Source: Spirochaetales bacterium (GTDB taxonomy: Bacteria; Spirochaetota; Leptospiria; Leptospirales; Leptonemataceae). From it: 64,000 nucleotides of DNA. The notes below the pieces were generated by a model. It saw only the letters and a program-made list of their open reading frames with translations, was not told where the DNA came from and did not search any database. The position numbers were made by a program, and so were the translations under genes. Within the stretch, counting starts at the first letter, position 1. Every line of letters begins with the position of its first letter. Of the stretch, positions 34,170 through 42,446 are shown piece by piece. The stretch lies in contig JACKOY010000001.1 of the NCBI GenBank assembly GCA_024233935.1, positions 485,959 to 549,958 of the forward strand, given 5' to 3'.

Positions 34170-35117
34170 CTACCGGGCCAGGGCCTGCGGACGAGCAAAG
34201 GCGGGCACATACTGATCCAGAAAGGCGCTGACCAGAGCGGCATAGCTGCCATAGTTCGTGTCGATCGAGCGACCGTGAGTGGCCCCCCAGTTCGTTATGT
34301 GCAGGGCCTTACGCTCGTCGGGAAGGCGTTCGAAAATTGCTGCACTGTGTTCTGGCGGCGTGTACTCGTCCGACGACGAATGGATCAAAATAACGGGAAC
34401 ATGCAGCTTTGCCGCCGCGTCCTCGGGCGACACCTCCGAGGCGTCGAAGTCGGCCCGCAGATCTGCGATCAAAAGAGCGCCCGGCAAAAGGCCGAGCACT
34501 ACCGGTCCGTATTGTTTTTCGCCCTGATAGCTCAGTATGGCCGGTAGACTTCGGAAGCACGAATCCGCCAGCACAAACGCCGGCCCGTCCGGCAGGCGTG
34601 CGGCGGCGAGCATCGAAATGGACGCCCCCATGGATTCACCGACCAGTCCGATCTCTTGCGTCGTAATACCCAGCTGCTGCGCCAGCCATCCCGTCGCTTC
34701 CGCGAGATCCTGACTTTCGTAGTAACCGTACGTGCCGTATTCGCCGGTGGATTCACCGTGATGGCGCGCGTCCAGGGTCAGCACGGCGCAGCCGCGCTCG
34801 AAAAAAATCGGCGCGTACTTCAGGGCGCCATAACGCGTACCGGTATGGCCATGGGAAATGATGACCGCGCAACGTTTTCGGGCCGGGTTGCGAAACAGCC
34901 AGCCCGCAAGCACGGCGCCCCCGGTATCTACACGCACATCCTCCGGTTCCGGCAGTCCAAACTGGGCCGGACCCTCTATGCCGAGGTTCTGGCGATCTTG
35001 CTCCAGGCTGTTTGTGTTAAAGGCAACGATGATGCCCGCAAAGTAGGCGCTGGCTCCAGCATACAGGGTGACCAGAACGATGGTTCCGGCCAGTATCGCC
35101 TTGCGTGGACGCGACAA
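34170..35117 (-). CDS. Membrane-anchored alpha/beta hydrolase
   Basis: 315 residues: an N-terminal membrane anchor (about 8-32), then an alpha/beta-hydrolase domain with the oxyanion segment ISHGHTGTR (about 88-96), the nucleophile elbow GESMGA (S162), an Asp in the HSSSDEYTP loop and a catalytic His in THGRS. It resembles the YfhR/BEM46-type serine hydrolases. The probable location is the cytoplasmic membrane with the domain outside. Substrate unknown. Its upstream neighbour, a small helical protein, ends 3 bases before its start. Confidence 0.82.
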   Translation of the reverse strand: MSRPRKAILAGTIVLVTLYAGASAYFAGIIVAFNTNSLEQDRQNLGIEGPAQFGLPEPEDVRVDTGGAVLAGWLFRNPARKRCAVIISHGHTGTRYGALKYAPIFFERGCAVLTLDARHHGESTGEYGTYGYYESQDLAEATGWLAQQLGITTQEIGLVGESMGASISMLAAARLPDGPAFVLADSCFRSLPAILSYQGEKQYGPVVLGLLPGALLIADLRADFDASEVSPEDAAAKLHVPVILIHSSSDEYTPPEHSAAIFERLPDERKALHITNWGATHGRSIDTNYGSYAALVSAFLDQYVPAFARPQALAR

Positions 35118-35120
35118 TGC

Positions 35121-35435
35121 TCAGCCTACAAGGAGGCCGCGCAATTCTTCGACGGCTTTGTCTTTTTCGCGCACACCGGTTTTCTTCACGGACTTACGCA
35201 ACACATCGTCCCATTTCTTTTCCGGGATGTGTTCTTTCAATTCTTCGAGCACTTCCAGAATCGCCTCATCGGTGGCGGCGTTAAAGATCTCGTTTTGATC
35301 GTATCGAAACAGAGACGCGAGCCGTTCGATGTACCCACCCACACTATTTCCATTGCGGTCGGTGTCCACACGGGCTTCTTTCTTTTCAGTTCGCTTCAAT
35401 TCGCGTTCGATTCGTTCTATCTCTGTGCGTTTCAT
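35121..35435 (-). CDS. Small charged helical hypothetical protein
   Basis: 104 residues, strongly charged: a Lys/Glu-rich N-terminus (MKRTEIERIERELKRTEKK), then two helical segments with EAILEVLEELKEHIPEKKW. There is no signal peptide or membrane helix, and no family is recognised. GGAG lies about 10 bases before the ATG at 35435, and a TATA-rich stretch lies just upstream, so it is likely expressed. It precedes the hydrolase gene by 3 bases. Confidence 0.6.
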   Translation of the reverse strand: MKRTEIERIERELKRTEKKEARVDTDRNGNSVGGYIERLASLFRYDQNEIFNAATDEAILEVLEELKEHIPEKKWDDVLRKSVKKTGVREKDKAVEELRGLLVG

Positions 35436-35446
35436 ACGCTTGCTCC

Positions 35447-35463
35447 ATCTATATATATAATAT
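35447..35463 (-). promoter_or_regulatory. TA-rich promoter-like tract upstream of the 104-aa gene
   Basis: Read on the minus strand, ATATTATATATATAG lies about 12-28 bases before the start codon and stands out against GC-rich surroundings; it could hold a -10 element with a short leader. No clear -35 is seen. Confidence 0.3.
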
Positions 35464-35531
35464 CGAGCACTCTTTTGGCCGGCAGTAGCCGAAACTGCCT
35501 TCCGGGAATGGCAGTCCGGGCCCGTTTCGTC

Positions 35532-36575
35532 CTAGAAAAACACCTTCGCCAGGCGCAGGATTCCCTGTTTCCACGGCACCCGATGCGAAATGCCCGATGC
35601 CTCTCTAAAATTGTGCTCATTCTCAAGATACCACTGGTAGTTCCGTACGAGCGCGTCTTTGTTTGAATATTTGGGCTTGTAGCGGAGGATTTTTTCCGCC
35701 TTTTCGATCGAAACAAAGGAGTCCGTGCTCGCCGTTTCGTAGACCCACTTGTAAAGCGGAGACCAGCCCAATTTTTCCAGAATGCGCAGCACGAAAATAA
35801 GCGGGCCGGCCGGGAAGGTGCGGATCTTTTTGCCGTAGCCGGCCGCGTCCAGAACCGCCTGAAAATCCTCTTTCATCGTCGTGAATTCTTTGGCGCCAAT
35901 ATTAAACGTGTCGTTGACTTTGGTCGCGGGCCCTTTCGCGCACAGATAGATCGCGTCGCAGAGGTCTTCCACGTCGAGTAGCTGGTAGCGGTTGCGTCCG
36001 TTGCCCAGCATCGGGAAGCCGTGACCGTCCCGGGCCCAATCGAAGAACATGGCGAATACGCCCAGGCGCTCCGGCCCGATAAAGGACTTCGGCCGAATCA
36101 CGGGCACGATCATCTTCTTTTGACGGTACTCTTCGCAGGCTTTCTCGGCCAGAATCTTGGCTTCGCCATACGGACCCACGCCGTGTTTCTTGTCGTCTTC
36201 GTAAAGGGGATGGTGATCGGGAATGCCGTAAACGGCGGTTGAAGAAACGTGGACCACGCGCTTGATCTTCAGCTGCTTCGCCGCTTCGAGCACGTTCTTT
36301 GTGCCGTCCACGTCGGTGGTCATGATGTCTTCTTCAGTGTAAAGTGGAAGCGCCGCCGCGCAGTGGATCACGACCTCGCAACCTTTCATAGCCTTCTTCA
36401 GGCTTTCGAAATCACGAATGTCGCCTTTTACAATCTTGACGCGCCGGTCATCCTTCTCAGGATAATCGAAGTCGGCGAAGTCGTACGATACACAGGTGTG
36501 GCGTTTGTCGAGCAGGTAACGAACCAGATTGATTCCCAGAAAGCCCGCGCCGCCGGTTATGAAGTATTTTGCCAT
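35532..36575 (-). CDS. NAD-dependent epimerase/dehydratase family protein
   Basis: A 347-residue extended short-chain dehydrogenase. FITGGAGFLGINLVRY near the N-terminus is the NAD-binding glycine motif. HVSSTAVYGI holds the catalytic Ser/Thr region and YGEAKILAE the YxxxK motif. It resembles UDP-sugar 4-epimerases and 3-beta-hydroxysteroid dehydrogenase/isomerases. A strong ribosome-binding site (GAGGAG) precedes the ATG at 36575. That codon shares the bases CATG with the start codon of the divergent gene. Confidence 0.85.
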   Translation of the reverse strand: MAKYFITGGAGFLGINLVRYLLDKRHTCVSYDFADFDYPEKDDRRVKIVKGDIRDFESLKKAMKGCEVVIHCAAALPLYTEEDIMTTDVDGTKNVLEAAKQLKIKRVVHVSSTAVYGIPDHHPLYEDDKKHGVGPYGEAKILAEKACEEYRQKKMIVPVIRPKSFIGPERLGVFAMFFDWARDGHGFPMLGNGRNRYQLLDVEDLCDAIYLCAKGPATKVNDTFNIGAKEFTTMKEDFQAVLDAAGYGKKIRTFPAGPLIFVLRILEKLGWSPLYKWVYETASTDSFVSIEKAEKILRYKPKYSNKDALVRNYQWYLENEHNFREASGISHRVPWKQGILRLAKVFF

Positions 36576-37062
36576 GAGGCTCCTCGATATTGCGAAGCTG
36601 GACCACTTAACACTCTTTAAGTGGATATTTTTCAAGTACTTCTTAGCCCTGGCAGGTCTTTTGGGGCTGAGCCTGTTTCTGCCGGTCTCCGGGGCTGCCC
36701 CAACTCCCCGGGGCGTCTGTCTGGCCGATAGCGGGACTTATTGTGCCGGCATGGCCGAGCCACGCGACATCTACAGCTGCCTGGTGGCCACTCTGCCGGC
36801 CTTAGAATCGCCCTGTCGTAGTTACGTTCAGGGCCTGCGCGGGCAGCTTCGAAGCTACGCCAGTCAGTATCGCCGCCACTGCGGTCCTGACGAGAGGCGC
36901 CTCTGCGTTCCATATCGCACGGACCCGCAGGCTCTCTATTCCTGCATGCAGACGAACAGCGAAGCCCTGAGCACCGCCTGCCGTGACGTTCGCCGTAGCC
37001 TCGAACGTTTCTGGAGCGACACCGAGCCGGCTTTTTTCGGGCCCCTCGACATGCGGGAGTAG
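36574..37062 (+). CDS. Cysteine-rich secreted protein with GLG1-like repeats
   Basis: 162 residues: a long signal sequence (membrane core around 21-40, ALAGLLGLSLFLPVSGA) and a mature part with two repeats of about 60 residues, each with four cysteines in the order CxxDSGTYC...YSCLVATLPALESPC and CGPDERRLC...YSCMQTNSEALSTAC. This is the spacing of the Golgi apparatus protein 1 (GLG1) cysteine-rich repeat, also seen in bacterial exported proteins of unknown role. The best start, ATG at 36574, overlaps the divergent epimerase start; ATGs at 36529 and 36559 lie inside that gene. Confidence 0.65.
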   Translation: MRLLDIAKLDHLTLFKWIFFKYFLALAGLLGLSLFLPVSGAAPTPRGVCLADSGTYCAGMAEPRDIYSCLVATLPALESPCRSYVQGLRGQLRSYASQYRRHCGPDERRLCVPYRTDPQALYSCMQTNSEALSTACRDVRRSLERFWSDTEPAFFGPLDMRE

Positions 37063-37159
37063 GACACCGGTGCGCTACGGGGAGGGAGTTCGCCTGCGCT
37101 GTATTCCGTGAAGGCGAAGTTTGAAACTTCCGTTCGAGACGCCGGACGCGCCGCGAAGC

Positions 37160-37549
37160 TTACTTCCGGGGAAAATGTTCAATGTGAAAATCGCCTTTTC
37201 GACCCAGGTAGGTCACGCGTCGGCCCACAAGGTAAGCGATATAGAACACGCATCCGGCGTTAAGTATTTCTTCCGAAAACCGGGCGTAGTCAATTTCGCC
37301 GGCCTGCACTCGTTTTAGAGACGATCTTACCGCTTCGGCAGAGAACTCCTGGGCCGGAGCGGAGAACTTGTGGGGCACCTGTTCGACATGGCTCTCACCA
37401 TTTGGCCAGTAGTACCGGTTTTCCGATCGTACGTAGTCCACATGGTAAGCTTCAATGCCATCGGACATCAATCGCCCTACGACCTCCGGAAATGAGATAG
37501 CGCCCGCCATGGTCAGACCGATGACTTCTCTAATGTTTTCGACGTTCAA
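37160..37549 (-). CDS. DUF1398 family protein
   Basis: 129 residues with the DUF1398 plan: an N-terminal helix, GIEAYHVDYVRSENRYYWPNG-like beta region (residues about 31-50), a central helix EIDYARFSEEILNAGCVFY, then a C-terminal strand pair YIAYLVGRRVTYLGRKGDFH ending EHFP. The family is small, occurs in many bacteria and in phages, and its function is unknown. The start is chosen as the ATG at 37549. It is convergent with the cysteine-rich protein gene and probably monocistronic. Confidence 0.75.
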   Translation of the reverse strand: MNVENIREVIGLTMAGAISFPEVVGRLMSDGIEAYHVDYVRSENRYYWPNGESHVEQVPHKFSAPAQEFSAEAVRSSLKRVQAGEIDYARFSEEILNAGCVFYIAYLVGRRVTYLGRKGDFHIEHFPRK

Positions 37550-37823
37550 TTATGTGCCTGTTCGTGTGTAACCTGAGGCTCAGTCCTCATCGACGCGCCC
37601 CGGCCCACTTTCGGAAGTGAATTGTCGTCGTTGGGCTTTGATTCGCTGGACGCCGCCTCACGCGTTTCAAGAACCTTTAATCAACAACGGCAACGCAAGC
37701 GCAGAAGAGGCGACATGCCGGGACTGACACAAGCCCTTTTTGAGGCCTGTTCTTTGGTCCGGTGGGTACGCGGCTTTAGCCTCTGTTCGGCCGGCTTCGT
37801 ATTCCCCGGGCAGGTTTCCGCCC

Positions 37824-38960
37824 CTACGGTCGCTCCTGGAGCGTGATGCTGAGCTGGACCACACGGCCTTCGCGCCAGACCTCAAACGCCACGTTCTGCC
37901 CGATCGGTATGACCGATATTTTTCGAATGAGTTCGGCCGGGCCTTCCACAACTTCTCCGGCCACTTTCAGTATCACGTCGTTGGGACGCAGACCGGCTTG
38001 CGCAGCCGGACTGTTCGGCAGGACCTGGGCAATGATGGCCCCGTTTGTATTCGGAAGCCCCAGTTGCCGGGCGACGTCCTGGCTTACCGGCGCGATCTGC
38101 GCCCCGATGTAGGCCCGGCGTACTTTTCCGTGCTCGCGCAGCTGGTCCAGGACGGCGTGTACGGTGTTGATCGGAATCGCAAACCCAATTCCCATGCTGC
38201 CGCCGGTCTGGCTGTAGATCATCCGGTTCACGCCGATCACTTCGCCGTCCAGGTTCAGAAGCGGGCCACCGGAATTTCCCGGGTTGATCGACGCATCGGT
38301 CTGGATGTGGGCGTTGCCCAGGGGGTCGAGTTCCGTGCGTGCAACGGCGCTTACAACACCGACCGTAAACGTGCGGTCGAGGCCAAACGGATTTCCAATC
38401 GCAATTGCCCAGTCACCCACCTGCACCCGATCGGAGTTCCCCATGAACACGGATTCGAAGGGTCCCGGGGCCTGGATTTTTAGAAGAGCGATGTCGGTCA
38501 GTTCGTCGGAGCCTATGACCTCGGCTTCGTACTCATGATCGTCGATGCGGACGGTGACAGAATCCACGTCGGCGACCACATGGTGGTTCGTGCAGACATA
38601 ACCATCGGCCGAGACGATGAAACCCGACCCCAGTCCCGTCTGCCGCTGGGTCTGAGATCCCTCCGGAACCCGGAAGAAACGCCGGAACAACGGATCGTTG
38701 AGCATCGGATTGGGCTGGGCCTGCACAGTGCGCTCGGTGCTGATAAAGACGACTCTGTTCTTATATAACTCGTAAATCCGATGAAAGCTTTCCTGGATGG
38801 CAAAGGCCGAAGTGGCCCGCTGTTGGTCACGAATCGGCGAGGGGTCGGCCTCGGCCCACAGCCGGTTGGTCGGGCCCGAGAGCGCCGGGACCAGGCTGAG
38901 GCCTATGGCGACCTTTATGGCTATGCTGCCCAATTGCGTGAAGCTTCTTGAGTGTTTCAT
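37824..38960 (-). CDS. HtrA/DegP-like serine protease with one PDZ domain
   Basis: A 378-residue exported protease of the S1C family. After a signal peptide (about 1-36) the trypsin-like domain carries the triad H127 (TNHHVV), D156 (LTDIALL) and S230 (NPGNSGGP); one PDZ domain (about 285-375, YIGAQIAP, GAIIAQVLPNSPAAQAGL) follows. The single PDZ makes it DegS-like in layout, as opposed to two-PDZ DegP. Likely roles are periplasmic protein quality control or signalling. It is divergent from the rhomboid protease gene across 208 bases. Confidence 0.93.
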   Translation of the reverse strand: MKHSRSFTQLGSIAIKVAIGLSLVPALSGPTNRLWAEADPSPIRDQQRATSAFAIQESFHRIYELYKNRVVFISTERTVQAQPNPMLNDPLFRRFFRVPEGSQTQRQTGLGSGFIVSADGYVCTNHHVVADVDSVTVRIDDHEYEAEVIGSDELTDIALLKIQAPGPFESVFMGNSDRVQVGDWAIAIGNPFGLDRTFTVGVVSAVARTELDPLGNAHIQTDASINPGNSGGPLLNLDGEVIGVNRMIYSQTGGSMGIGFAIPINTVHAVLDQLREHGKVRRAYIGAQIAPVSQDVARQLGLPNTNGAIIAQVLPNSPAAQAGLRPNDVILKVAGEVVEGPAELIRKISVIPIGQNVAFEVWREGRVVQLSITLQERP

Positions 38961-39168
38961 CTATGAGTTCTCCATCGGCCGGGCTGTCCCTTCCTTGAGT
39001 GTTCCGGCCCGGACCCCACTAAAGCTGTGGCAGCGGCGAGTCGACCTGCCCGTTCCGGGCCAGCTGCCGCCCTGTCAAGACACTGCCAGAATTGCAGTTT
39101 CGCCACCTCAGGTTGGGCAGTGTCCGCCATGAACAATACGGTACGCTCCTTGCAACGTCCCTTCTGAA

Positions 39169-39879
39169 ATGATCGACCGACTCAACAGCCGATTTTCGGC
39201 AACCCACCTGATCGTCTTCGCAAACGTCATTGTGCATGTCGTTTTGCACCTCGGGTTATTGCTCATGGGCGGCTTTGCCGCGCTTCAAGCAGCCTTTGGT
39301 GTTCTGGGACTTTCCCCGGCGGCCTTCTGGAGCGGCGCCGTCTGGCAGCCGTTCACCAGTCTTTTTGTGCACGGATCATTCCTGCACCTGCTGGTAAACA
39401 TGATCGGCATCTGGAGTCTGGGCGGACTTCTGGAACGTTCCCTTGGACGCGGCCGCTACCTGTGGCTCTATCTGATTTCGGGTCTAACGGGCTCGCTGTT
39501 TGTGATCCTCTTCCAGGGCGACCCCAACATGCCCAACGTGGGCGCCTCCGGCGCGCTTGCGGGTTTGCTGGCGGCTCTGGCGCTGCGCGATCCGGAAGCC
39601 CGGCTCCTGGTGTTCTTTTTTCCGGTTCGGGCGCGTACAGCTGCGATTGGCTTTGCGGTCTTCTCCTTGCTTTTCAGCCTCGTGGGCGATGGCGGCGGCA
39701 TCTCTCATCTGGGCCATTTGGGTGGGCTCGTTGGCGGTTTTGTTTATGCGCGCTTTGCTCTGGGCCAGATTTCCGGAAGTGGCGCATCGCGCTTTGGCGG
39801 CCCGAGGGTGCAGGAGCAGACTCTGGTTTACGACCCCTGGACCCGTCGGTTCTATGTTGTGCACTCCGGACGACGCTGA
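39169..39879 (+). CDS. Rhomboid family intramembrane serine protease
   Basis: 236 residues with about six membrane helices. The nucleophile is S127 in GASGALAG and the catalytic histidine H183 in SHLGHLGGLVGG, with the L1-loop motif EGHFLH-like HGSFLHLLVNM (about 68-78). Rhomboids cleave single-pass membrane proteins within the bilayer. It is divergent from an HtrA-type protease. The last 40 or so residues are cytoplasmic and polar. The stop lies 61 bases before the next gene. Confidence 0.92.
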   Translation: MIDRLNSRFSATHLIVFANVIVHVVLHLGLLLMGGFAALQAAFGVLGLSPAAFWSGAVWQPFTSLFVHGSFLHLLVNMIGIWSLGGLLERSLGRGRYLWLYLISGLTGSLFVILFQGDPNMPNVGASGALAGLLAALALRDPEARLLVFFFPVRARTAAIGFAVFSLLFSLVGDGGGISHLGHLGGLVGGFVYARFALGQISGSGASRFGGPRVQEQTLVYDPWTRRFYVVHSGRR

Positions 39880-39940
39880 ACAAATGACCGGGCGGACTCG
39901 TCCAACCAGCAGGTTCTCCCAGAAAGTCCCGGTGATTGCC

Positions 39941-40774
39941 ATGTGTCGATATCGTTTGCTGTTTCCCGCTCTGCTCTTCTTTTCAGCCAGCGGGCTTCTC
40001 GCCCAGGAGGCCGAACCGCCGGTTGGCAATGTCGAGGCACGACCGGGCGCCGGGACCACCAGCACCGGCCGGCCAGAACCGGGATATCGCGAAGGCGTAC
40101 GCTTGCTGTTTTTTTCGGCCGGTCCCAGTCTCTCGAACCCGGCGGGCAGCTACATCAAACACGAGAAACTGTACGACCAGCGCCTGCGCGACAAAATCAA
40201 TATTGGTACGATTAGCCGCGATGAGTACGGGCTTCCGGCCTACTATGTCGGCCCCACTTACGAACAGCGTGGGCTCTTCCTGTTCGAGTACGAACAGGCC
40301 ATCACCGACCATTTCGGAATCGGATTTTCTTCGGGGTACAGCGAGATCAACTCACGCCGCCAGGATATTTCGCGCGCCTATTTGTATACCGGCAGCCAGA
40401 TTCTGGAGCGTCGACAGCTGCGTGACATCTACCACGAAGGTTTTCTAACTTTCAGTGCCGCCTGGCATTTTGTCTCAAACAGCGTCTGGGATCCGTTCAT
40501 CAAGGTGCGTGGGGGCGTGACCTTTTACGGCGGCGACGCCCATCGCGAAATTGATCTGGATTACGAACAGAGGGTCAGCGGCGTTTCGAATGGCAGGGGC
40601 TGGATCTACGGTGGCGGTGTGGGCCTTCTGTATCACGTGCGTCCGGAGTTTGCGTTTTCCATAGAAGCGATCGCGCTGGAGCGGCGTTTGCAGGCCGATC
40701 AGTTCTCGAGCCGCAGCCTGGCGAGCGCGAATCTGAATGTCGGCATCGTCATGCTCCTGTCTCCGGATCGTTGA
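39941..40774 (+). CDS. Probable outer membrane beta-barrel protein
   Basis: 277 residues: signal peptide MCRYRLLFPALLFFSASGLL followed by AQEAE, then a beta-rich mature protein with alternating aromatic strands (FLFEYEQAITDHFGIGFSSG, FLTFSAAWHFV, GWIYGGGVGLLYHV, AFSIEAIALERRLQ). The final strand ends MLLSPDR, not in the usual aromatic residue. The shape suggests an OmpW/OmpA-like small barrel. The family is not recognised. I reject the longer reading that extends upstream into the rhomboid gene. Confidence 0.65.
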   Translation: MCRYRLLFPALLFFSASGLLAQEAEPPVGNVEARPGAGTTSTGRPEPGYREGVRLLFFSAGPSLSNPAGSYIKHEKLYDQRLRDKINIGTISRDEYGLPAYYVGPTYEQRGLFLFEYEQAITDHFGIGFSSGYSEINSRRQDISRAYLYTGSQILERRQLRDIYHEGFLTFSAAWHFVSNSVWDPFIKVRGGVTFYGGDAHREIDLDYEQRVSGVSNGRGWIYGGGVGLLYHVRPEFAFSIEAIALERRLQADQFSSRSLASANLNVGIVMLLSPDR

Positions 40775-40870
40775 GAGCGCCTCCGGAATAGCCCTGAAGC
40801 CCGTTCCGGGCGCCGAAAACGGACCACGCCGGGCTTGACAACGTGGTCGGCTTTCCAAATATCCTGAACT

Positions 40871-41758
40871 ATGTTGGGCCTTTCTGCCAGCGGCTCTTTT
40901 CTCAGTCGAGTGCTCCTGATGCTCGGACTGGCCCTGCTGGTCCTGACGCCTGGCGCTGCCCATGCGGACATGATTTTCCTGCGTGGCGGCGAAGTCCTGG
41001 TCGGGGAGATCGAGTACCAGTCTCCGCGCATCATCCGCCTGCGCACCAGCCAGGGCCTGCGCACCGTCGAAAAAGACAACGTGAGCCGTATTTCCTACGA
41101 TGAGGAGGAAGAGGCCCAGTACCTGGCGAGACAACGCGAAGAAGCTGCTCTCGAAGAACAGGTCCAGCAACTGCAGTCCGAGCTACAAGAACAGCGTGAA
41201 ACTCTGGAAGCCGAGCGTTCCGCCTTAGAAGAAGAACGCGCTCACATGCGCGAGTCAGAAACCCGGGCCGCCCAGGCCGAGGCCCTGTACGAAGAGTCAC
41301 GCTGGCGTAGCCTGGTCTGGCCGGGCTGGGGTCAGTACCATCGCGGCGAAACCGTCAAGGGCGGCGTCTTCATGGGTGCGGCTTTTCTGACGGCATTTCT
41401 CTGGTACCGCGCCGACGGCGACTATCAGGTAGCCACAACTTCATTTGAAGAAAACTCCACGCTTTCACTGCTGGCCGCCGGAACGGGAAACTCAGGAGCC
41501 ATAGCGGGCGCATTCTTGCTTGCAAACGAAGCGCGCAATGAAAAGCAGGTGGCGGCCTCGGACGCAACTCTCTGGAGCACGCTGTTCTTCGGGCTTTACA
41601 TTTACAGCGCCCTGGACGCGTATCTGGGTCACAGCCCGCTTTCTTTTCTGGCCGCTGACGAGTCGGGCAGAGATGCGGCGATTCCAGAACTTCTTCTTGG
41701 TTACGATCCGCAAACTGAACGTCCCGTGGCGCGAGTTGCTTTTCGAATACCTCTCTAA
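40871..41758 (+). CDS. Exported coiled-coil protein with DUF5683-like membrane domain
   Basis: 295 residues. A signal peptide or membrane anchor (about 13-33) leads to a small beta domain (DMIFLRGGEVLVGEIEY, IIRLRTSQGLRTVEKDNVSRISY, about 34-78), a Glu/Gln-rich coiled coil of about 60 residues (about 80-138), then the SLVWPGWGQYHRGETVKGG segment that opens DUF5683-type membrane domains, with helices at about 172-190 and 232-250. The coiled coil may drive oligomerisation. Function unknown. Confidence 0.65.
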   Translation: MLGLSASGSFLSRVLLMLGLALLVLTPGAAHADMIFLRGGEVLVGEIEYQSPRIIRLRTSQGLRTVEKDNVSRISYDEEEEAQYLARQREEAALEEQVQQLQSELQEQRETLEAERSALEEERAHMRESETRAAQAEALYEESRWRSLVWPGWGQYHRGETVKGGVFMGAAFLTAFLWYRADGDYQVATTSFEENSTLSLLAAGTGNSGAIAGAFLLANEARNEKQVAASDATLWSTLFFGLYIYSALDAYLGHSPLSFLAADESGRDAAIPELLLGYDPQTERPVARVAFRIPL

Positions 41759-41795
41759 CGGTCGAACGTACCGCTTGCAGGCCTCCTTGCAGTTC

Positions 41796-42440
41796 CTAAG
41801 CACCTGCATCCTTCGCGCGTATGCGTCCTTCCAGAGCTTTGCGTTTCTGCGGCCATTCCTCGGCGATGAAACTGTAGTAAACTGTGTCGCGCAACGATCC
41901 GTCGCGTCGAACCATGTGTCGGCGGAACACGCCTTCCTGCGTGGCGCCGATGGCCTCGATGGCCCGCTGCGAGCGTGTATTCAGAATATCCGTTTTTAAA
42001 GAGACTCGATTGAGCCTTAAGACATCGAATGCGTAGTTCAAGAGCAAGAGCTTGCAGCGTGAGTTGACGGCGGTTCCCTGAAAGTCCTTCCGGATCCAGG
42101 TGGAACCGATTTCCAGCCGGCGGTGCTCAATGACAATGTCCATGTAGTGTGTGGCGCCAATAAATTCGCCATTGGACCGGGATACAATCGCGAAGGGCTG
42201 GTGCTCGCGTTGTTCGCGCAATTGAAGGGCGCGTTCAACCAAAAGCGCAACGCTGGATCGATCGGTGAGCGCAAAAGGGAGGTGCTTCCAGAGTTCCGGC
42301 TCGGCAGTCGCGAGACTCATTCCGGCTTGATGTGTTTTTACCAGGGGCTCCAGACGCACCACTTCATCAGCAAGTACGGGCGGTTGCTTTCCGAAGAGCA
42401 GGTCCCCGATGTCGGGCAGGTCACTTTGCACTTTTTGCAC
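41796..42440 (-). CDS. GNAT family N-acetyltransferase (RimJ/RimL-like)
   Basis: 214 residues with the GNAT core of the RimJ/RimL/ribosomal-protein-S5-alanine group: RLEIGSTWIRKDFQGTAVNSRCK-type motif A (residues about 119-141) with a degenerate R/QxxGxG/A acetyl-CoA loop, then LNRVSLKTDILNTRSQRAIEAIGATQEG, a highly characteristic segment. It most likely acetylates a protein N-terminus or small amine. It starts 6 bases after the MATE transporter stop on the same strand. Confidence 0.82.
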   Translation of the reverse strand: MQKVQSDLPDIGDLLFGKQPPVLADEVVRLEPLVKTHQAGMSLATAEPELWKHLPFALTDRSSVALLVERALQLREQREHQPFAIVSRSNGEFIGATHYMDIVIEHRRLEIGSTWIRKDFQGTAVNSRCKLLLLNYAFDVLRLNRVSLKTDILNTRSQRAIEAIGATQEGVFRRHMVRRDGSLRDTVYYSFIAEEWPQKRKALEGRIRAKDAGA

Positions 42441-42446
42441 TCCCGC

